This document shows, piece after piece, positions 14,201 to 27,172 of a stretch of 64,000 nt of DNA. Position numbers and translations under genes: made by a program. The DNA is from Cynocephalus volans. Taxonomy: Eukaryota; Chordata; Mammalia; Dermoptera; Cynocephalidae. The stretch spans positions 70,910,501 through 70,974,500 of the forward strand of contig NC_084466.1 of assembly GCF_027409185.1 (NCBI RefSeq). The letters are read 5' to 3'. Position 1 is the first letter of the stretch; each line of letters begins with the position of its first letter. The notes beneath the pieces were generated by a model. It saw nothing but the letters and a program-made list of their open reading frames with translations. It had not been told where the DNA came from and made no database searches.

Positions 14201-16699
14201 ATGCAGCCAGAGAACTGGGGAGAGGCATTTTCCCGTTACCACTTCACCATGGCCATAACATGAAATCATTCACTTTAGGAAAATTAGGGCTTGTTAGACC
14301 TAGACCCTCTTAGTACTCTAATACCAAATTAAGTGCTTTCAATTTTGTTTTTCTTCTGATAGATCATTTTATTAGCATATTTCCTCCTTGCTGTGTGTCT
14401 TATTTTGGTGCTGGGGATATTTAAGATTTGAAATACTGTAGAAACAAACTTTTGTGAATTCTCACAGAGGTTATGACTGACTGGTGGCAAATATCATCCA
14501 TACACACAAACTTCTTATCTCTTTTTATAGCACTTGTAATTCTCATCTTTCTACATATTATGGGAAAATTAAAAACAAAAACAAAAAATAGTCATAATTC
14601 TGAAAAAGCCTGAGATGATTTTCGATGCCAGAAGAATAAAGAAAAATATTGAAAAGTAGTATAAGCATGCCACTGATTTGATATTATACATAATTTTGTA
14701 CTGTTTTAAAATGGATACTGGATATTGAGTCATACAGCAAAAAATATGTATTATGTATTTGGACATTTTCCATTTTAATGTGAAGTATTTGCTATGTTAA
14801 ATGTTAAATGTGCTTTAGCTCTTCAATTTTTCTTCTTATGAATAAGTTACTGGTTTAAAATATGTATGCTACTTTAATTTATAAAAGAACAATATATAGA
14901 AATTACACGGCACTTTACCTTTCCAAAGTAATTTGCAAACTTTAAGTAAATAATGCAGACAGCACCACTGTGAACAGGTCACAAGCTATCTACACCTTAA
15001 TTCCATGAGAGTTTCTGGCGAATAGTCATACAAATCACTGTGCTTAGAATTTGTACGTAAATGCAGGGTGGCAGGTGTCTTGAGTTTATCAAATATATGA
15101 AAAAAAGTTCATAGAAAATGGAATAGGCAACCCTAATTTAACAGGATGTTAGAATAGCTATGGTAAATATACACATAGGAGAATTAACATTCTGAAAGCA
15201 ATACACTATATCTCACAGATTACTTGAAATGGAGACCAGGAAACTGAGAGGTCACTTGTCCCCTGAGATTTTGTCCTATGTAGAAGATGGACACAGTGCA
15301 CTAAAATAACATAGCCATATCTATTTAAATTATTTCTAAAAAGGGATTTGTGAGGGGAAAGGGTAATTTAGGAATGAAGGAATGAAGAAAATGGCAAAAA
15401 GGAGGATTACCATGATCTCAAACTGTTTATTTTAAACCTCTTTCACTGCTTCTGTACTGAAAACTGTGATTGTCATTTTTCAGCGGGTGGAGCATATATG
15501 AGTATAGCTCACAGCCCACGTTGAGGAACAAACGGTATATTCTTTCACTGATAAAGAGCTGATGAGTTCCACAGCCAGGAGCAGTTAAGGAAAAGACCGC
15601 TTCCCTGGCCCTCTCTCTTCTGTTATCTGCTAGTTCTCTTCTGTACCTCCTCCCTGCCTGCACGTCTCTCTTGGGGGTCCGTATTTAAGGGGAATTTTTT
15701 AATCAGGCCATTTTATAATGCTGAGAATTTCTCTCTCTCTCAAAGTTAAGACTTTAAGAATAAACATTTTATAAACTGTTTTCATAGCTGTTCCTGTTTC
15801 CATTGCCACACTTTAAGGCGGGTACATCTTCTTAAATATACATGTAGGCAATTAATGGTCACTACAGCCACCATCAGCTTGGGAGTGAATTCTCCCTTGC
15901 ACTAATCCGTCCTCTCTTTGCTCTGCTTAATATCTCCATGTTCTGTGTTTAATCCCCTTAGCTATGGTGCTGGCTCCTTGACTGCAAGAGAACAGTTAGT
16001 GTGTATAGTTTAGCAAGTGGTGACAGTGATTTAAACAGGTAAGGGTTATTGGTCTCCACCCCAGAGAAGTCTAAGGATAATATAGGAGCTTAACAAAGAT
16101 ATTGAGGACTCAGATCCTTTTCACCATTTTACTCCATCATTCTCACTGTGTTGGCTTTTGTCCTCATGCCTGTCACCTCATGGTTGGAAGATGGATGCTG
16201 TGCTGCAAAGTGCTATCACATTCATTCTCTGGACTGGAAGAAAGAGGAAGTGGGTGTGAAGGTACCGGCACCCGTCAGTGGCTGTCACATGGACACTCAA
16301 GGGAGGCTGGGAACTGGAAATTTTAGCTTCTATACAAGAGAGATATGGAAGAAGGGAACCGGAAATGATATTGTATCAGCCAAACTATAGTGGTTGCCAC
16401 AAATGTGAACTGAAGAAATCCCATGCCAACCTCTCCTTAATGGTCAGAAGTGGTTGATTCCATGATATTTCCTATATTCCACTATCATACTACTTCCTTA
16501 ATTTCACATAACATACTCCATTTGTTTAAAAATTAATAGGCTGCACTAGAACAAGATAATAATCGCAATGATATTGATTTGTTCATTAAATCCCCAGTTA
16601 ATGTTCAATTATTGAGTATCTCCCTATTATTGCCAGCACTGAGGTACAATGTTGACTAATGTGTATTTCCTGTCATTGAGCATGTCTTCTTATCAACCA
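11265..16699. other. upstream intergenic stretch, no gene seen
   Basis: AT-rich, mostly unique-looking DNA with CT-rich patches (for example 13340-13400). Open frames of up to about 98 codons (14017-14313) overlap on both strands and show no recognisable domain. No exon, RNA gene or clear repeat could be supported. Confidence 0.6.
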
Positions 16700-17050
16700 G
16701 GAATGCTTTCAGCTAAAAGAAAAAAATTCAACTCAGTGACTTAAACCATATTAACAATCTAAACTTTACTTTAAAAAAATTCAGAAGAAGGTGAGCAGCT
16801 CCACAATGTTAGGGTGCTGAGATTATGTCTCTGCGACCCCCCCCTTGTGGTTACAAGAAGGCTGCCACAGCTCCAAACATCTCATCCTTCAAGAATGTGT
16901 CCAAATACAACCAGGATGGTGAAAGAACTGTTCTCTCATGCTTCCTTATTTTATCAGAGACTACAATCTTCCCCAGAGGTCTTCTTAGCAGACTCACTGG
17001 CTAGGACAGGGTTGAGTGGCCACTACTAGCTTTAAGGGAGGCTAGAAGAG
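16700..17050. repeat. probable old dispersed repeat, unresolved
   Basis: ACTACAATCTTCCCCAGAGGT, GACTCACTGGCTAGGACAGG and neighbouring sequence look like a diverged interspersed repeat. Family and ends are not resolved, and a 71-codon frame inside is chance. Confidence 0.3.
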
Positions 17051-17844
17051 TATTAGGTAAGCAAGGGAGAGGGAGTTGGGAATTACTTTGGGGTAGCCAA
17101 CCAAGAATGTTGTCATAATGCTTTACAGGTTTCCACATATTTTTACATTCATGATCTCATCTTATGACTCAATGGGACTACTATCTAAACATTACTGGAA
17201 ACCCAAAACTGAAATAGAAGTTACAAGCAGCATCTGCTATGTGGGAACTTCGGTCTGTGAAATAATTTAAAGATCCTTTGAAGATGCAAATTTAATACAA
17301 GGGTTTTAAAGATATTATAATGCATTTTGCCTATAAAGTATGCATGCAAGAACCCAAGGAGTAATTCAGAAGATTTTATAGGTTGGGAAGATAATTACAT
17401 GGTGGAATGAAAAGAGAAATCAAGATACATGGATTCTAGGCTCAGCTTTGAGTAAAATATCTGAAGTATTCTGAACCTCTATTTCTTCATCTGTAAAATT
17501 ATGTAATTGAACAAGATTAGATGATCCCTAAACTTCTCAAAAATAAGAGAACCTATATAATCTGAAAGTCGTGAGCTAAAATAATATTTGAAATCATTTA
17601 TTCCAACCTCTTTTTACAAATGTGATAACTTAGACTTAGAAAGGTCACCATTTGTCTAAATTCACTCACTTAAGTTAGAAATTTTAGTCTCAGTATATAA
17701 CACATTATGCTTTTACAAATAATTGATACTGTATCCTGATAGATTTTTTTAAAAATTCAGCCTCTTCCTCTATCTTACTTTTTCATCTTAGGCACAATCT
17801 TTCTGTTTGATAGACTGCAAATAATGAGATTTTTAAAAGTCTAC

Positions 17845-18020
17845 TTTTTAGCTGTAAGTTCTTGAACAAACTACTTAACCTCTCTGTAAAATAATAACTA
17901 TACCTTCTTCATAGCTTTTTCCTTTCTTTTTTGGGAACTAGATAAAGTATTCTATTAAGAATCTTTAGTGTACTGACTAAACATAGCAAGGACTCAATCT
18001 GTGGTAACCATGATTAGCAT
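17845..18020 (-). repeat. MIR SINE fragment
   Basis: AGCTGTAAGTTCTTGAACAA, CTACTTAACCTCTCTGTAAA, then a diverged tail with AGCAAGGACTCAATCTGTGG. Confidence 0.6.
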
Positions 18021-18371
18021 TAATATTTCCCCAGCCATCCATGTCAAGTGCTTAACGCTCCTCCAAGCTTGAGAAAGTGCAATTTCCCCAGCGGACTGTG
18101 TGGGGTGAGTCTGAATCTCACTATTATTATTTTTTCTTTATATGATATCACCTACCTTCATATTATATAGATATGAAGCCTCTGTGTTATATCTAAGGGT
18201 GTGGTACCTAACAGGAAGTCAGTCCAATCGTTATTATGCTGTCACTGAGCCCAGTAACTGGTGATTTGTACAAGAAGAATTAAAACAGGTTAAAACCAAA
18301 ACAAAAACACATGTATGGGATTCACAGATGGGTATCAAAGGGCTAGGGAACCATCTGAGATTTCATTGAAA

Positions 18372-18573
18372 CAGGTTTTCCCAATCTCAGCACTATTGAC
18401 ATTTGGGGTGGGATAATTCTGGGGACTGTCCAGTGCATTGTATTTAGCAACATTCCTGGCCATTACCCAGTAGATTCCTGTAGCACCTCCCCAGTCGTGA
18501 TAATCAAAACTATCTCCAGACCTCATCAAATGTCTCCTGGGGGCATTTCCCTTTTCCCCCTTGAGAACCACTG
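18372..18573 (-). mobile_element. hAT-type non-autonomous DNA element
   Basis: About 200 bp with imperfect inverted ends (left CAGGTTTTCCCAATCTCAG, right CCTTGAGAACCACTG). The interior resembles a dispersed hAT-Charlie type repeat: CACTATTGACATTTGGG near 18391 and TCTCCAGACCTCATCAAATG near 18511. The overlapping 112-codon minus-strand frame (18335-18673) is chance. Confidence 0.6.
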
Positions 18574-19579
18574 TGATAAATCTTAATACATGTGTGCACT
18601 TTTTCCCCCCCTCTGGGAAGCTCATCGGTTTCATTCTTAAAAAGGTCCATGATCTCAAAACAGTTGGGGCCAATCACTTAAAGCCTTTCAAAATGATAAC
18701 AAAAGAGCACACATCTCCAGCCGTAGTTGTGGAAAAAATGTACACCATCATGGCTAATTAAGATGGTGCAATTTGAAATTTTACTATGAAATGTGTACCT
18801 ACCCATTTATTTCTTTCAACTACTTTGAAAAGGCACATAATAAAAACTATATCTGGGAAAGTATCTACTTCAAAAACTGCTATTCCCAAATGACAAGTTT
18901 CTTAAAATACTCTCTTCAGCAGAGACTCCCACAGTCATTTACTGAATCTAGCTCTGAAATTCCAAAGCGGTTAGTGCTAAATAACAAGTAAAAAAAAGTC
19001 CTTAAGTCCAGAGGAGAAATCAAAATCAATTGTTTCTCAGAAAAGATGTCAAATGGTACTATAGATTGCAAGATTGATCCGGGGGAGGGCTGGAGAGGAA
19101 GAGAGGGAGGGGGGTAGAAAGACTGAGAGAGAAATGCCTTGAAAGAGGTTCCCAAAGAAGGTATGTCCTAGGAGAGGCTCCTAGAGGTCTTCCCTGCCTT
19201 CTCCCCCACGGAATCCACGAGCCCTGGGCTCTCCGCTCCCCTCACATTCCCACGTCCACACCCGCCTTGTTCACCGCCTTCCAAGGTGGCCACTTATCAA
19301 GAGCCTCCTCAAAGCTCAAAAGGATCATTTTACATTCTTGAGGGCCCACCTTCCCACCCAAGTCTTCTAAAGACGGCAGGAAAACAGGAGCTTAAAACCC
19401 AAATACCAGACCCAGAAAAGCAAAAAGGGACGTGCCTCGTCTTCCGTGGCCCCTCGGGAGCACCCGAGAAGACAAGCAACTTTCTGCCCCACTTCTCTGC
19501 TTCTCTGTCATCTGCCTCCCCCACTCACCCCATTGAAGGAGACTCAACGAGCAGGGGCAGGAGGGGGCTTGGGGAGTAG
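18574..19579. other. upstream flank of the CpG island
   Basis: No gene is seen. A purine-rich GGA tract lies at 19079-19125, and the sequence becomes GC-richer from about 19190. It could hold proximal regulatory sites, but none can be assigned by eye. Confidence 0.5.
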
Positions 19580-20250
19580 CTGGAGCTGCCCCCCGGGGCG
19601 GGCGTGGGGCGGGGGCGGCGTGGGCAGCGGGGCGCGCCCCCTCCCCGCCCTGCCGCGCCGGGGACGTCCTGGGTCTGTGAGCGCTGGGTCCCGCGGGGCG
19701 CCAGGGGAGGGGACAGGCGGGAGAGGAGGGCCGGGCGGCGGAGGGGAGGAGGCGGTTCGTGCCTCGCCTGCCAAGGGGAGATCTGTTCATCTGCGTGCGA
19801 TCCCGGGCGCCCCGCGCGCGGCCACAGCGCTCCGCCCGAGCCGCCGCCGGAGACGCGCCGCCAGCGGGGGTCTCCACCGGCCCCGGAGCGGCCCGTCCTT
19901 CTGCGGACCCTCCGCCTCCTGCCGGGCCCGGGTCTCTGCGGGCTGTTAGGCACGGGGGCGAGGAAGGGCAGGACGGTCTTGGCCGTGGATGTTCCCGCCC
20001 GCGAGAGAGAGCAAGTTGTGTGCGCGCCCGGGACCCGGGAGAGAAGGCGGCCGCCGCCCGCCAGCCATGTAAGTACGGCGCCCGGCCGCCCGCTCCCCGC
20101 GCCGCCGCCGGAGTTGGGCTGCTCCCGGGCTCCGCACTTCCTGAGCTCGGCTGATGGGTCGGCTGTCCCTGCCCGCCGCGTCGGCTGTGGGCGTCTGCCT
20201 CCCGTCCTGGTCCCCTCCTTCGCCTGGAGCCGGCTGGATAATGCCTCTCT
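19580..20250 (+). promoter_or_regulatory. LHFPL6: CpG island, LHFPL6 promoter and exon 1 region
   Basis: This is a sharp GC- and CpG-rich block in otherwise AT-rich DNA. GC boxes (GGGGCGGG type) lie at 19595-19603 and 19606-19618, and no TATA box is evident. It sits just upstream of the consensus donor at 20069 and 1.7 kb before the LHFPL6 start codon, which fits a TATA-less CpG-island promoter. Long open frames appear on both strands here, one of 378 codons on the minus strand. They are read as products of GC-rich, stop-poor composition rather than genes. The transcription start cannot be fixed from sequence. Confidence 0.85.
19780..20068 (+). other. LHFPL6: LHFPL6 exon 1 (non-coding), 5' limit uncertain
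   Basis: The 3' boundary is set by a consensus donor (CCAT|GTAAGT, GT at 20069-20070) inside the CpG island. The 5' end is a guess: transcription could start anywhere in the GC-rich block downstream of the GC boxes. No main-frame start codon is expected in this exon. Only its last two bases contribute to an ATG after splicing. Confidence 0.55.
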
Positions 20251-21565
20251 CCCCCTTTTAGAACGGAGGGATCATTGTGTGTCTCTAGGGGTGGGGTGGG
20301 TGGGTGAGGCAATTGCAGGGGGCTGAACACGGGCTGGTCTTGGCGAGGCTGCCTCACCCCAGCTGGAGATGAGGGCCCTCCTCCCCCTGCACGCCACCCC
20401 CTGCTGGTCTTCCCCAGCCTCGTGGCCCAGATAGACCAACTTAAGCCGCTGACCGCAGTTGACAAGATTAAAAAAAAGAAGGAAAAAAAAAAAAAAAGTA
20501 GCCTGAGCTCCCCTTGAGTGACATCCAAAACTGGAGATGGGACGGTGGTTGGAGAGAAAAAGGGAAGGGGCGAGGGTTGGGAACGCGGCGAGGTGAAGAA
20601 AGGTGGGATTTGCTGTGGACCCTGAAAGCTGGAGTTAGGAATCTGGGGATGGAACTCTAGGGTGAATGGGTGGGTAGGCTCTGTGCTGTGTATTCATTTC
20701 TTTATGGAAAGTGAGGAAAATGATTCAGAAACTCTTTTTGTAAAGGGGAGGGTGGAGATAAATGTACCTGCAACCATTTGAATGACTGGGGTTTGATGCA
20801 GAATATTAAAAGTTTGGATTGCTTTTCAGCTTAGAGAATCATTTGGTAGGAGAAATGGTGCCAATAAAATGATTGCAATCAATGAATCAAAAGTGCAAAT
20901 ATGAAAATCTTAAAGTCATACACACTTTCTTTTACGCTAGAACAAAGTTGTTAAGGCTGAAGGAATTCTCAGATGCTGCTGAATGAGTATTGGGAGTGTC
21001 TGATAATGGCCCTGTTCAATTTATGTGCCTGGACAGTCCATAGTATTTGTTAAATTTATGGTACTCTGCAACTGTGAGAAATTATTCTAATTACTTTGTT
21101 TGCTCATGCAGAGAGTTAATGCATCCTTAAAGGGACCCAGCAAAGTTGCAACAAACTATGAGTATGAACTTGCAAGCCAAATAAACAAACCGTGGCATGG
21201 TTCATTTTATTTTAATATCCTGAATTATGCCTACTGCCAGTAAAAATGCTACATTACTTTTAATGTGAGTATATGAAATGAATTCACTGGCTTGGCAAAT
21301 AAAAGTCATGCATTTCTTTAAGTAAATAGCTGTTGGAGTTAATTTGAGAGCATTTACAGGAGATAAAGACATGAAAAGCTTTGAGCTAGTTTGACACAAC
21401 TTGAGTTATTAGAGAAGCTTACAGAGAGAATTAGTTCTTCCCACTTTTGAAGCGTTGAGGCAAGTTTGAATGTTTATTAATTGAAAATTGTAGACCAACT
21501 GAATCAGTTTTATCACTTCTCTAAAATCCTTTAACCTTTAATATCTCCCATTTTTGTTTTACCAG
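20069..21565 (+). other. LHFPL6: LHFPL6 intron 1
   Basis: A GT-AG intron of about 1.5 kb. The first 200 bp are still CpG-island DNA. An A-rich run lies at about 20469-20498. The rest is unique AT-rich sequence in which I recognise no repeat or gene. Confidence 0.8.
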
Positions 21566-22139
<574 letters not shown>

Positions 22140-22754
22140 TGATTTGCTAAACTTGAGTTGTCTACTGGAATCCCAAAGCAATATTGAAAAGTATGTTTCA
22201 ATTGTCTACAGAGATGATTGTAATTGACACTTGGAATGCATAGGGAAAATAGATATGCAATGGCTTCGGTGATAGATTGCCAAAATCAATGATTTTTACT
22301 GGAATTGCTTTACAACTTCAAGAATTCTTAATTTCTGTACATCCTTAGACATATACATCATTGTCCTGCTAAGTACTACCTGTGAGGGACGGTAACATCT
22401 AGGTTGCTTGTAATATAGTAGCAGAGACGATTTGGATTTTATATGTTCTTTCTCTATGATCAACAACAGGCGATTAGATTATCTTTGTCTTACTGGGATC
22501 CAGGTTTTTAGAAGTAAAGATTTCATAGAAAAGTGGAAAAGTTTTTGATTCAACACTGTCATCATAAGCCTTTAATACTTTTTGGTGGATGTAAAATTGC
22601 CTAATCTTAAGCTATATTTCTAAATAAGTGTTACAGTTTTAAATGAGAGATCAGTTTTTTAATAACAGCCATGAACTTAACTGTGCTAGGAAGATAGCTG
22701 TAAGCTTAATTACCTTGTTAAGACTTAACTTCCCTGGGTGCTCTTGCTGTAGGG

Positions 22755-22774
22755 AAAAAAAAAAAAAAAAAAAA
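22755..22774 (+). repeat. poly(A) run
   Basis: A 20-base A run in intron 2 with no SINE or LINE body that I recognise upstream. Confidence 0.9.
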
Positions 22775-25700
22775 TGGCAAATGATGTGTGCCTGCTCCAA
22801 ATGGGCTGGATAGTTTCACTAACACCAGAAAAGGTTTGATTTTTACTTGGATTTTCTCCAGCAAGTATTGCTTCAATATCTCTGGTCATATGGTTTTAAT
22901 TGTACTTTATATATTTTCCATTGTGCTTTTGACCTCCGTTCTTCAACCTGACTGGCTGAACTTGTCTGATTTACAGTCTGCCGTGGTGAAATATGACAAC
23001 CTCCATAGATAGAGGAAAGTGAAGGGAAATAGGAAGCCTGGAAAACTTATAAAATGTATTCATAATGTTATTACAACGTAAAGGTCTGTTACTCTACCAT
23101 TTGGTGTTTTCTTACAGTCTTTAGTGAAGAATCCAGAAGAAGAAAAAAGAAAGATTAAAATAGTTCTAAGAGAGCCTCTATATGCTAAACCCAAATGAAT
23201 CACTTGAATTATTTATATAAAACTTTCAAGTAATGTTTTAAGTAATTAATGTTTAATTCTTGTGCTGAAAATGCAAGTGGCAAAGAATCTTGTGTTTTGA
23301 AATGAGATAGAATTGTTTGTAGTCCTTTATTTCCTTACTGAATGTAACTTTGTTCTCATCAGCTTTTTTTTTTTTTTTCCCTGTGGTTTTGCATCTTGGT
23401 CTGTCTTGGGAGGCAATTTGGGGGACCTAACTGTCCTCTCTTTACTGCTTCAGTGACCAACACTGTCAAAAGTCCTGCATGTGATATGTTCATTTACACA
23501 GAAATGTAGTAAAACTATTAGGAAACATAAAGAGGTGTAGTCAGAAGTGGAAATATAAATCCAGACTTTGAAAACTTGTCAAATACCACAGATTTAAAGA
23601 TAGAATTAATGCCAGGAGTATTTTAAAAATTTTTCTTTAAGAGTAAATTTGGTTTGCTGTTTGTGTTTTACTTGGCTCAGGAGAAATGCTTGGGCAGTTC
23701 CATTTTCTCCTCTCATGGTAAACATTCCTTTCTATTTTTTTCTTTGTTTTAGGGCAGGGACTGCTATTATTTCTGGCAGAACAGGAAAATGCCTACAAAG
23801 AGAAATCAGTTTTTATTGATTATCTTTAAATGTATAATGAAAGAAGGCAACAGGAAGTGAATCTGAGACCAGTGAGATTTATGCTTTCCTCTCTAAGCTA
23901 TGTATAGATTTTTTTGAATTATATAGAGCTAAATGTTCTACTTTACAGATTACCCAAGGGGACAGACAATTGAGGAAGTTTTACATATTTTTAAAAAGAC
24001 AATTTTTTTCCTTTGTATAATATGCTTTTCATGAACTCTGGCAGCAGCTGGTATTCTCTCTTTTCTTATATCTATTTCTCATATCTGGCAAACATAATTC
24101 TGGATATAAAATCTAAAAGGGTTTTTCTGATTCTAACCTCTTGAGGGCACAAGTAAGTGAATATGCCTGTTACCAAAGATTTAGAATGAAAAACCTAATT
24201 GAAATTAAGTAACTTGAAATTAAATTTATAATTAAAAGATAACTTGAATATGGAAAAGTTTCTGAAAAATCTGCTGTTAATCACTATCGTTTAATGGGAG
24301 AGGCCAGATTGAAAAAATGCTTCAGAAAGAATTCTTCCTGTTGCTTCTTTCATAATTGTTTGAGTTTTTATTCTTAAAATTATGTGAGAAGTAATTTTAT
24401 TTTATTAAAATTTTCATAAACTGGGTGAGTTTCATAAAGACTCTGCAAAATGGCAAACCAGTGAGTTCTATGAATCTCATAGACTGCAATGCTTCAGAAA
24501 TGTAATCAACATACAGGATACTTGGCTTTGAGGCAAATTCTCTTACTAAAAATGATTTGCCCAGAAGGGTTATGTTTAGCTAAAGTTAGGGTTGCTCCAA
24601 AAACCACAGGAAGCAAGAGAATGGCAAAATACAGAGGCATCCTGCTTAACCCTGCCTGCTGTGTCTAGAGTTTGCACATATGGTAGAACATCAGGCAGTA
24701 AAACCCCTGCAGTACTTTGGAACAAGTTAAAGGACAATGTGTCAACCTTAATTTTGAATCTTTTTACTATTGTTGGTTAGAGGTTAAAATGTCACCTGTC
24801 AACCGTTAAAACAATGTAAAATGGGACTGTTGTACATGGACATTTGCTACCTGCAGTAGGAATACCTCAATAAATCAATAGCTACTTCTTTTTCTGTGGT
24901 AACTTGTATATAAACTTTAATTGCTACCATCCCCATCTCATCTTATACAGCATGTTCATGTCATAATTTTAAAAAATCGGTGTGGGTTAAATTTTAACCT
25001 CAATTGAGTTTTTAAAAGGCATGTAGAAAGACTTTGGAAAATATAATGCACAGTAAAAATGTTGACATGTATATAGCATGATAAGGATGCTCTGAAAAAG
25101 TGAAGGTTTTAATATTGTTTTTATTTGTTGAATATAAAATTATGTGCTTTCAAATATTGTTGTAGTCATTAAGGACTTTAACAGAATTTGGAAAATATCG
25201 ATACCAAACTTTTTGATGTTTTAGTAGGATGCCATGTTTATGTGCTCTATGAACGCAACATGGAAGAACACTGTAAAGACATATTATCTCTACTTGCAAA
25301 TTTTGTCAACTGGTGCTCGCAGATGTCAGGATCTGAATTTGTAGATTTCATCTTAAGAAACTGCTGATGCTATAATGAGGGGGTACCAAAGAGAGTCCCA
25401 AGTGTATATTATTCCACATTTAGTTTGAAGTGAGTCATGTGCATGTATAAAATAGGTGTGGAATGTTGATCAGCAGCAGCAACTACCTTTACAGTTTAGA
25501 CACTGTCTGTTCTAAGCAGCCAGGGGACATCGTCTCCTCAACTAATTGATAACTAAGTGCTGCTCAAGACAGTAATGATGACACAGTGTTACTTTGAGCA
25601 TCCCTTTCTCTGTGTTCTGAAAGCATCTGCCTTTCCAGAGTCTCCCAACTGTATGGTCCCACCTGGGCCTGTCTTCCATCCCTTTAGGATGACTGCTTGG

Positions 25701-25896
25701 GAGTCTCCTTCCCTTGCTGTACTTTAAACCTGATCTGACATGTGATATGCCATGTTATGCTTTCCTTTCCATCCAGGCTCTCTTTCAAGTGACAGCTGAG
25801 TAATAAGATAAGTAATAAGTGTTGGCATATTAATGGGTATAGTGGCTTTTTAGTGATAGTGCCTTAACTGAAAGCAGTTGCTCTAATTTTAAGAAA

Positions 25897-25978
25897 TTCA
25901 GGTTCCTTATAATTTGCATTTCTAACAAGTTCCCAGGTGATGCTGAAGCTGCTGGTTCTCAGACCACACTGTAAGAGC
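25897..25978 (-). mobile_element. MER5A-like hAT fragment
   Basis: It contains ATTTGCATTTCTAACAAGTT and CCCAGGTGATGCTGAAGCTG, then GTTCTCAGACCACACTG, which is the reverse of one half of the MER5A consensus. The other half is missing. Confidence 0.7.
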
Positions 25979-27009
25979 CCTTTTCTAAATTCACCATTTC
26001 AAATTTTAGAAAATGTGACTTCTGGTAGGTGATTTACTTTCACAACTTAAAATTTAGTTGTGTCATGATCCGAGATAAATCTCTCTAGTTGGGCTATTTA
26101 AGGGTCTCACCTTTGTAGTCTGGAATTGGTTGAGCATGTCCCTCTTCCATTTCTGCTTGTTCTTCTCACAGAAAATTGTTTTTCTGGAATTCTCTCTCAA
26201 TGCATACTATATTCATATTATATACATTACATTTAAATTTCTCTTATTTACTATTCTTGTATACTAAAAATAAGACCATAGAATATCCTCTTAGTTGCAT
26301 GCAGTGGATTTTCAGTAAGGAATTGCCAACTGAAAGATATGAAGACCATATTACAGACCACAGGTATGGGCCCAGACAGCTCTTGGCCAGTTCCATACAG
26401 CCATGTACATCTTGGAAAAGCAGAATGATTAATCCAGGAGGGCACCTAAGGAACCAGCTAGCTGAGCTTCTGCTGCTAGGCAGGGTGGCACTTAAATCAG
26501 TTTTGACCAATGAAAAGATCTCCTGGTCTTAAACATCTCTAGGGAAAAAGATGACACACTCTTGATCAACGGTAGTACTTTCTAGGGCCCAAGAGGAACA
26601 GCTTGAGGTGGGGGCCTAAATAGTGCAACATTGTCAGCGGGGAAGGCGTGAAAGGAAGGTACACTGTCAAAGTCAGTGACAGGAAGGTGCAGTGTAGAAA
26701 CCGACAATGAACGTCACAGACGGCATCTACTCCAAGCTCTGAAGGTGTCAAAGGCAGGGATATTAACAAATTACATAATTTTTTCTAAAATCTAGAACAC
26801 CAACTTTTATATGTTTATATCTAATAATGTTTTAAATGACATTTTCAAGTCATCATTGTCACCAATTTAATTTCTCTACTTATTTTTTTTTTCCCTAGAA
26901 GAATTTGTTTCTAAGCCTCTACCTAGGAAGTTTTTCATTATTTTGATACTTTCCAATGAAGCTTCCAAGTTCTCCATATCAGGATTCAATACAGCATTCT
27001 TTTAGTCCT

Positions 27010-27172
27010 CTAGTAGGACTAAAAATCACCAGAGAGCTTATTCCACGTGGAGTCTCCTGGAACCCACCCAGAACTGCCAAACAGACTGTCTGGGGCAGTA
27101 CCCTGGAGAAGCACTTTGCGCAAACTCCCCAAGTATTGTAAACACAGATGATACACATTTTGAGAAGCACAA
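27010..27172 (-). mobile_element. MER5A-like hAT element, diverged
   Basis: AATCACCAGAGAGCTTATTCC at the left and CACATTTTGAGAAGCA at the right, with a GGAACCCACCCAGAACTGCC-type middle, follow the reverse MER5A order. It is strongly diverged. Confidence 0.5.

Noticed and set aside
14017..14313. 98-codon plus-strand open frame upstream of LHFPL6
   Set aside because: There is no recognisable domain, overlapping frames are open on both strands, and no promoter or splice context could be supported.
19604..20326. 240-codon plus-strand open frame in the CpG island
   Set aside because: It has the same composition effect and runs through the consensus splice donor at 20069.
19392..20528. 378-codon open frame on the minus strand across the CpG island
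   Set aside because: It is rich in P, G, A and R as expected of random GC-rich DNA, several other frames are open in the same block, and it crosses the predicted exon 1 and donor of LHFPL6. No domain is recognised.
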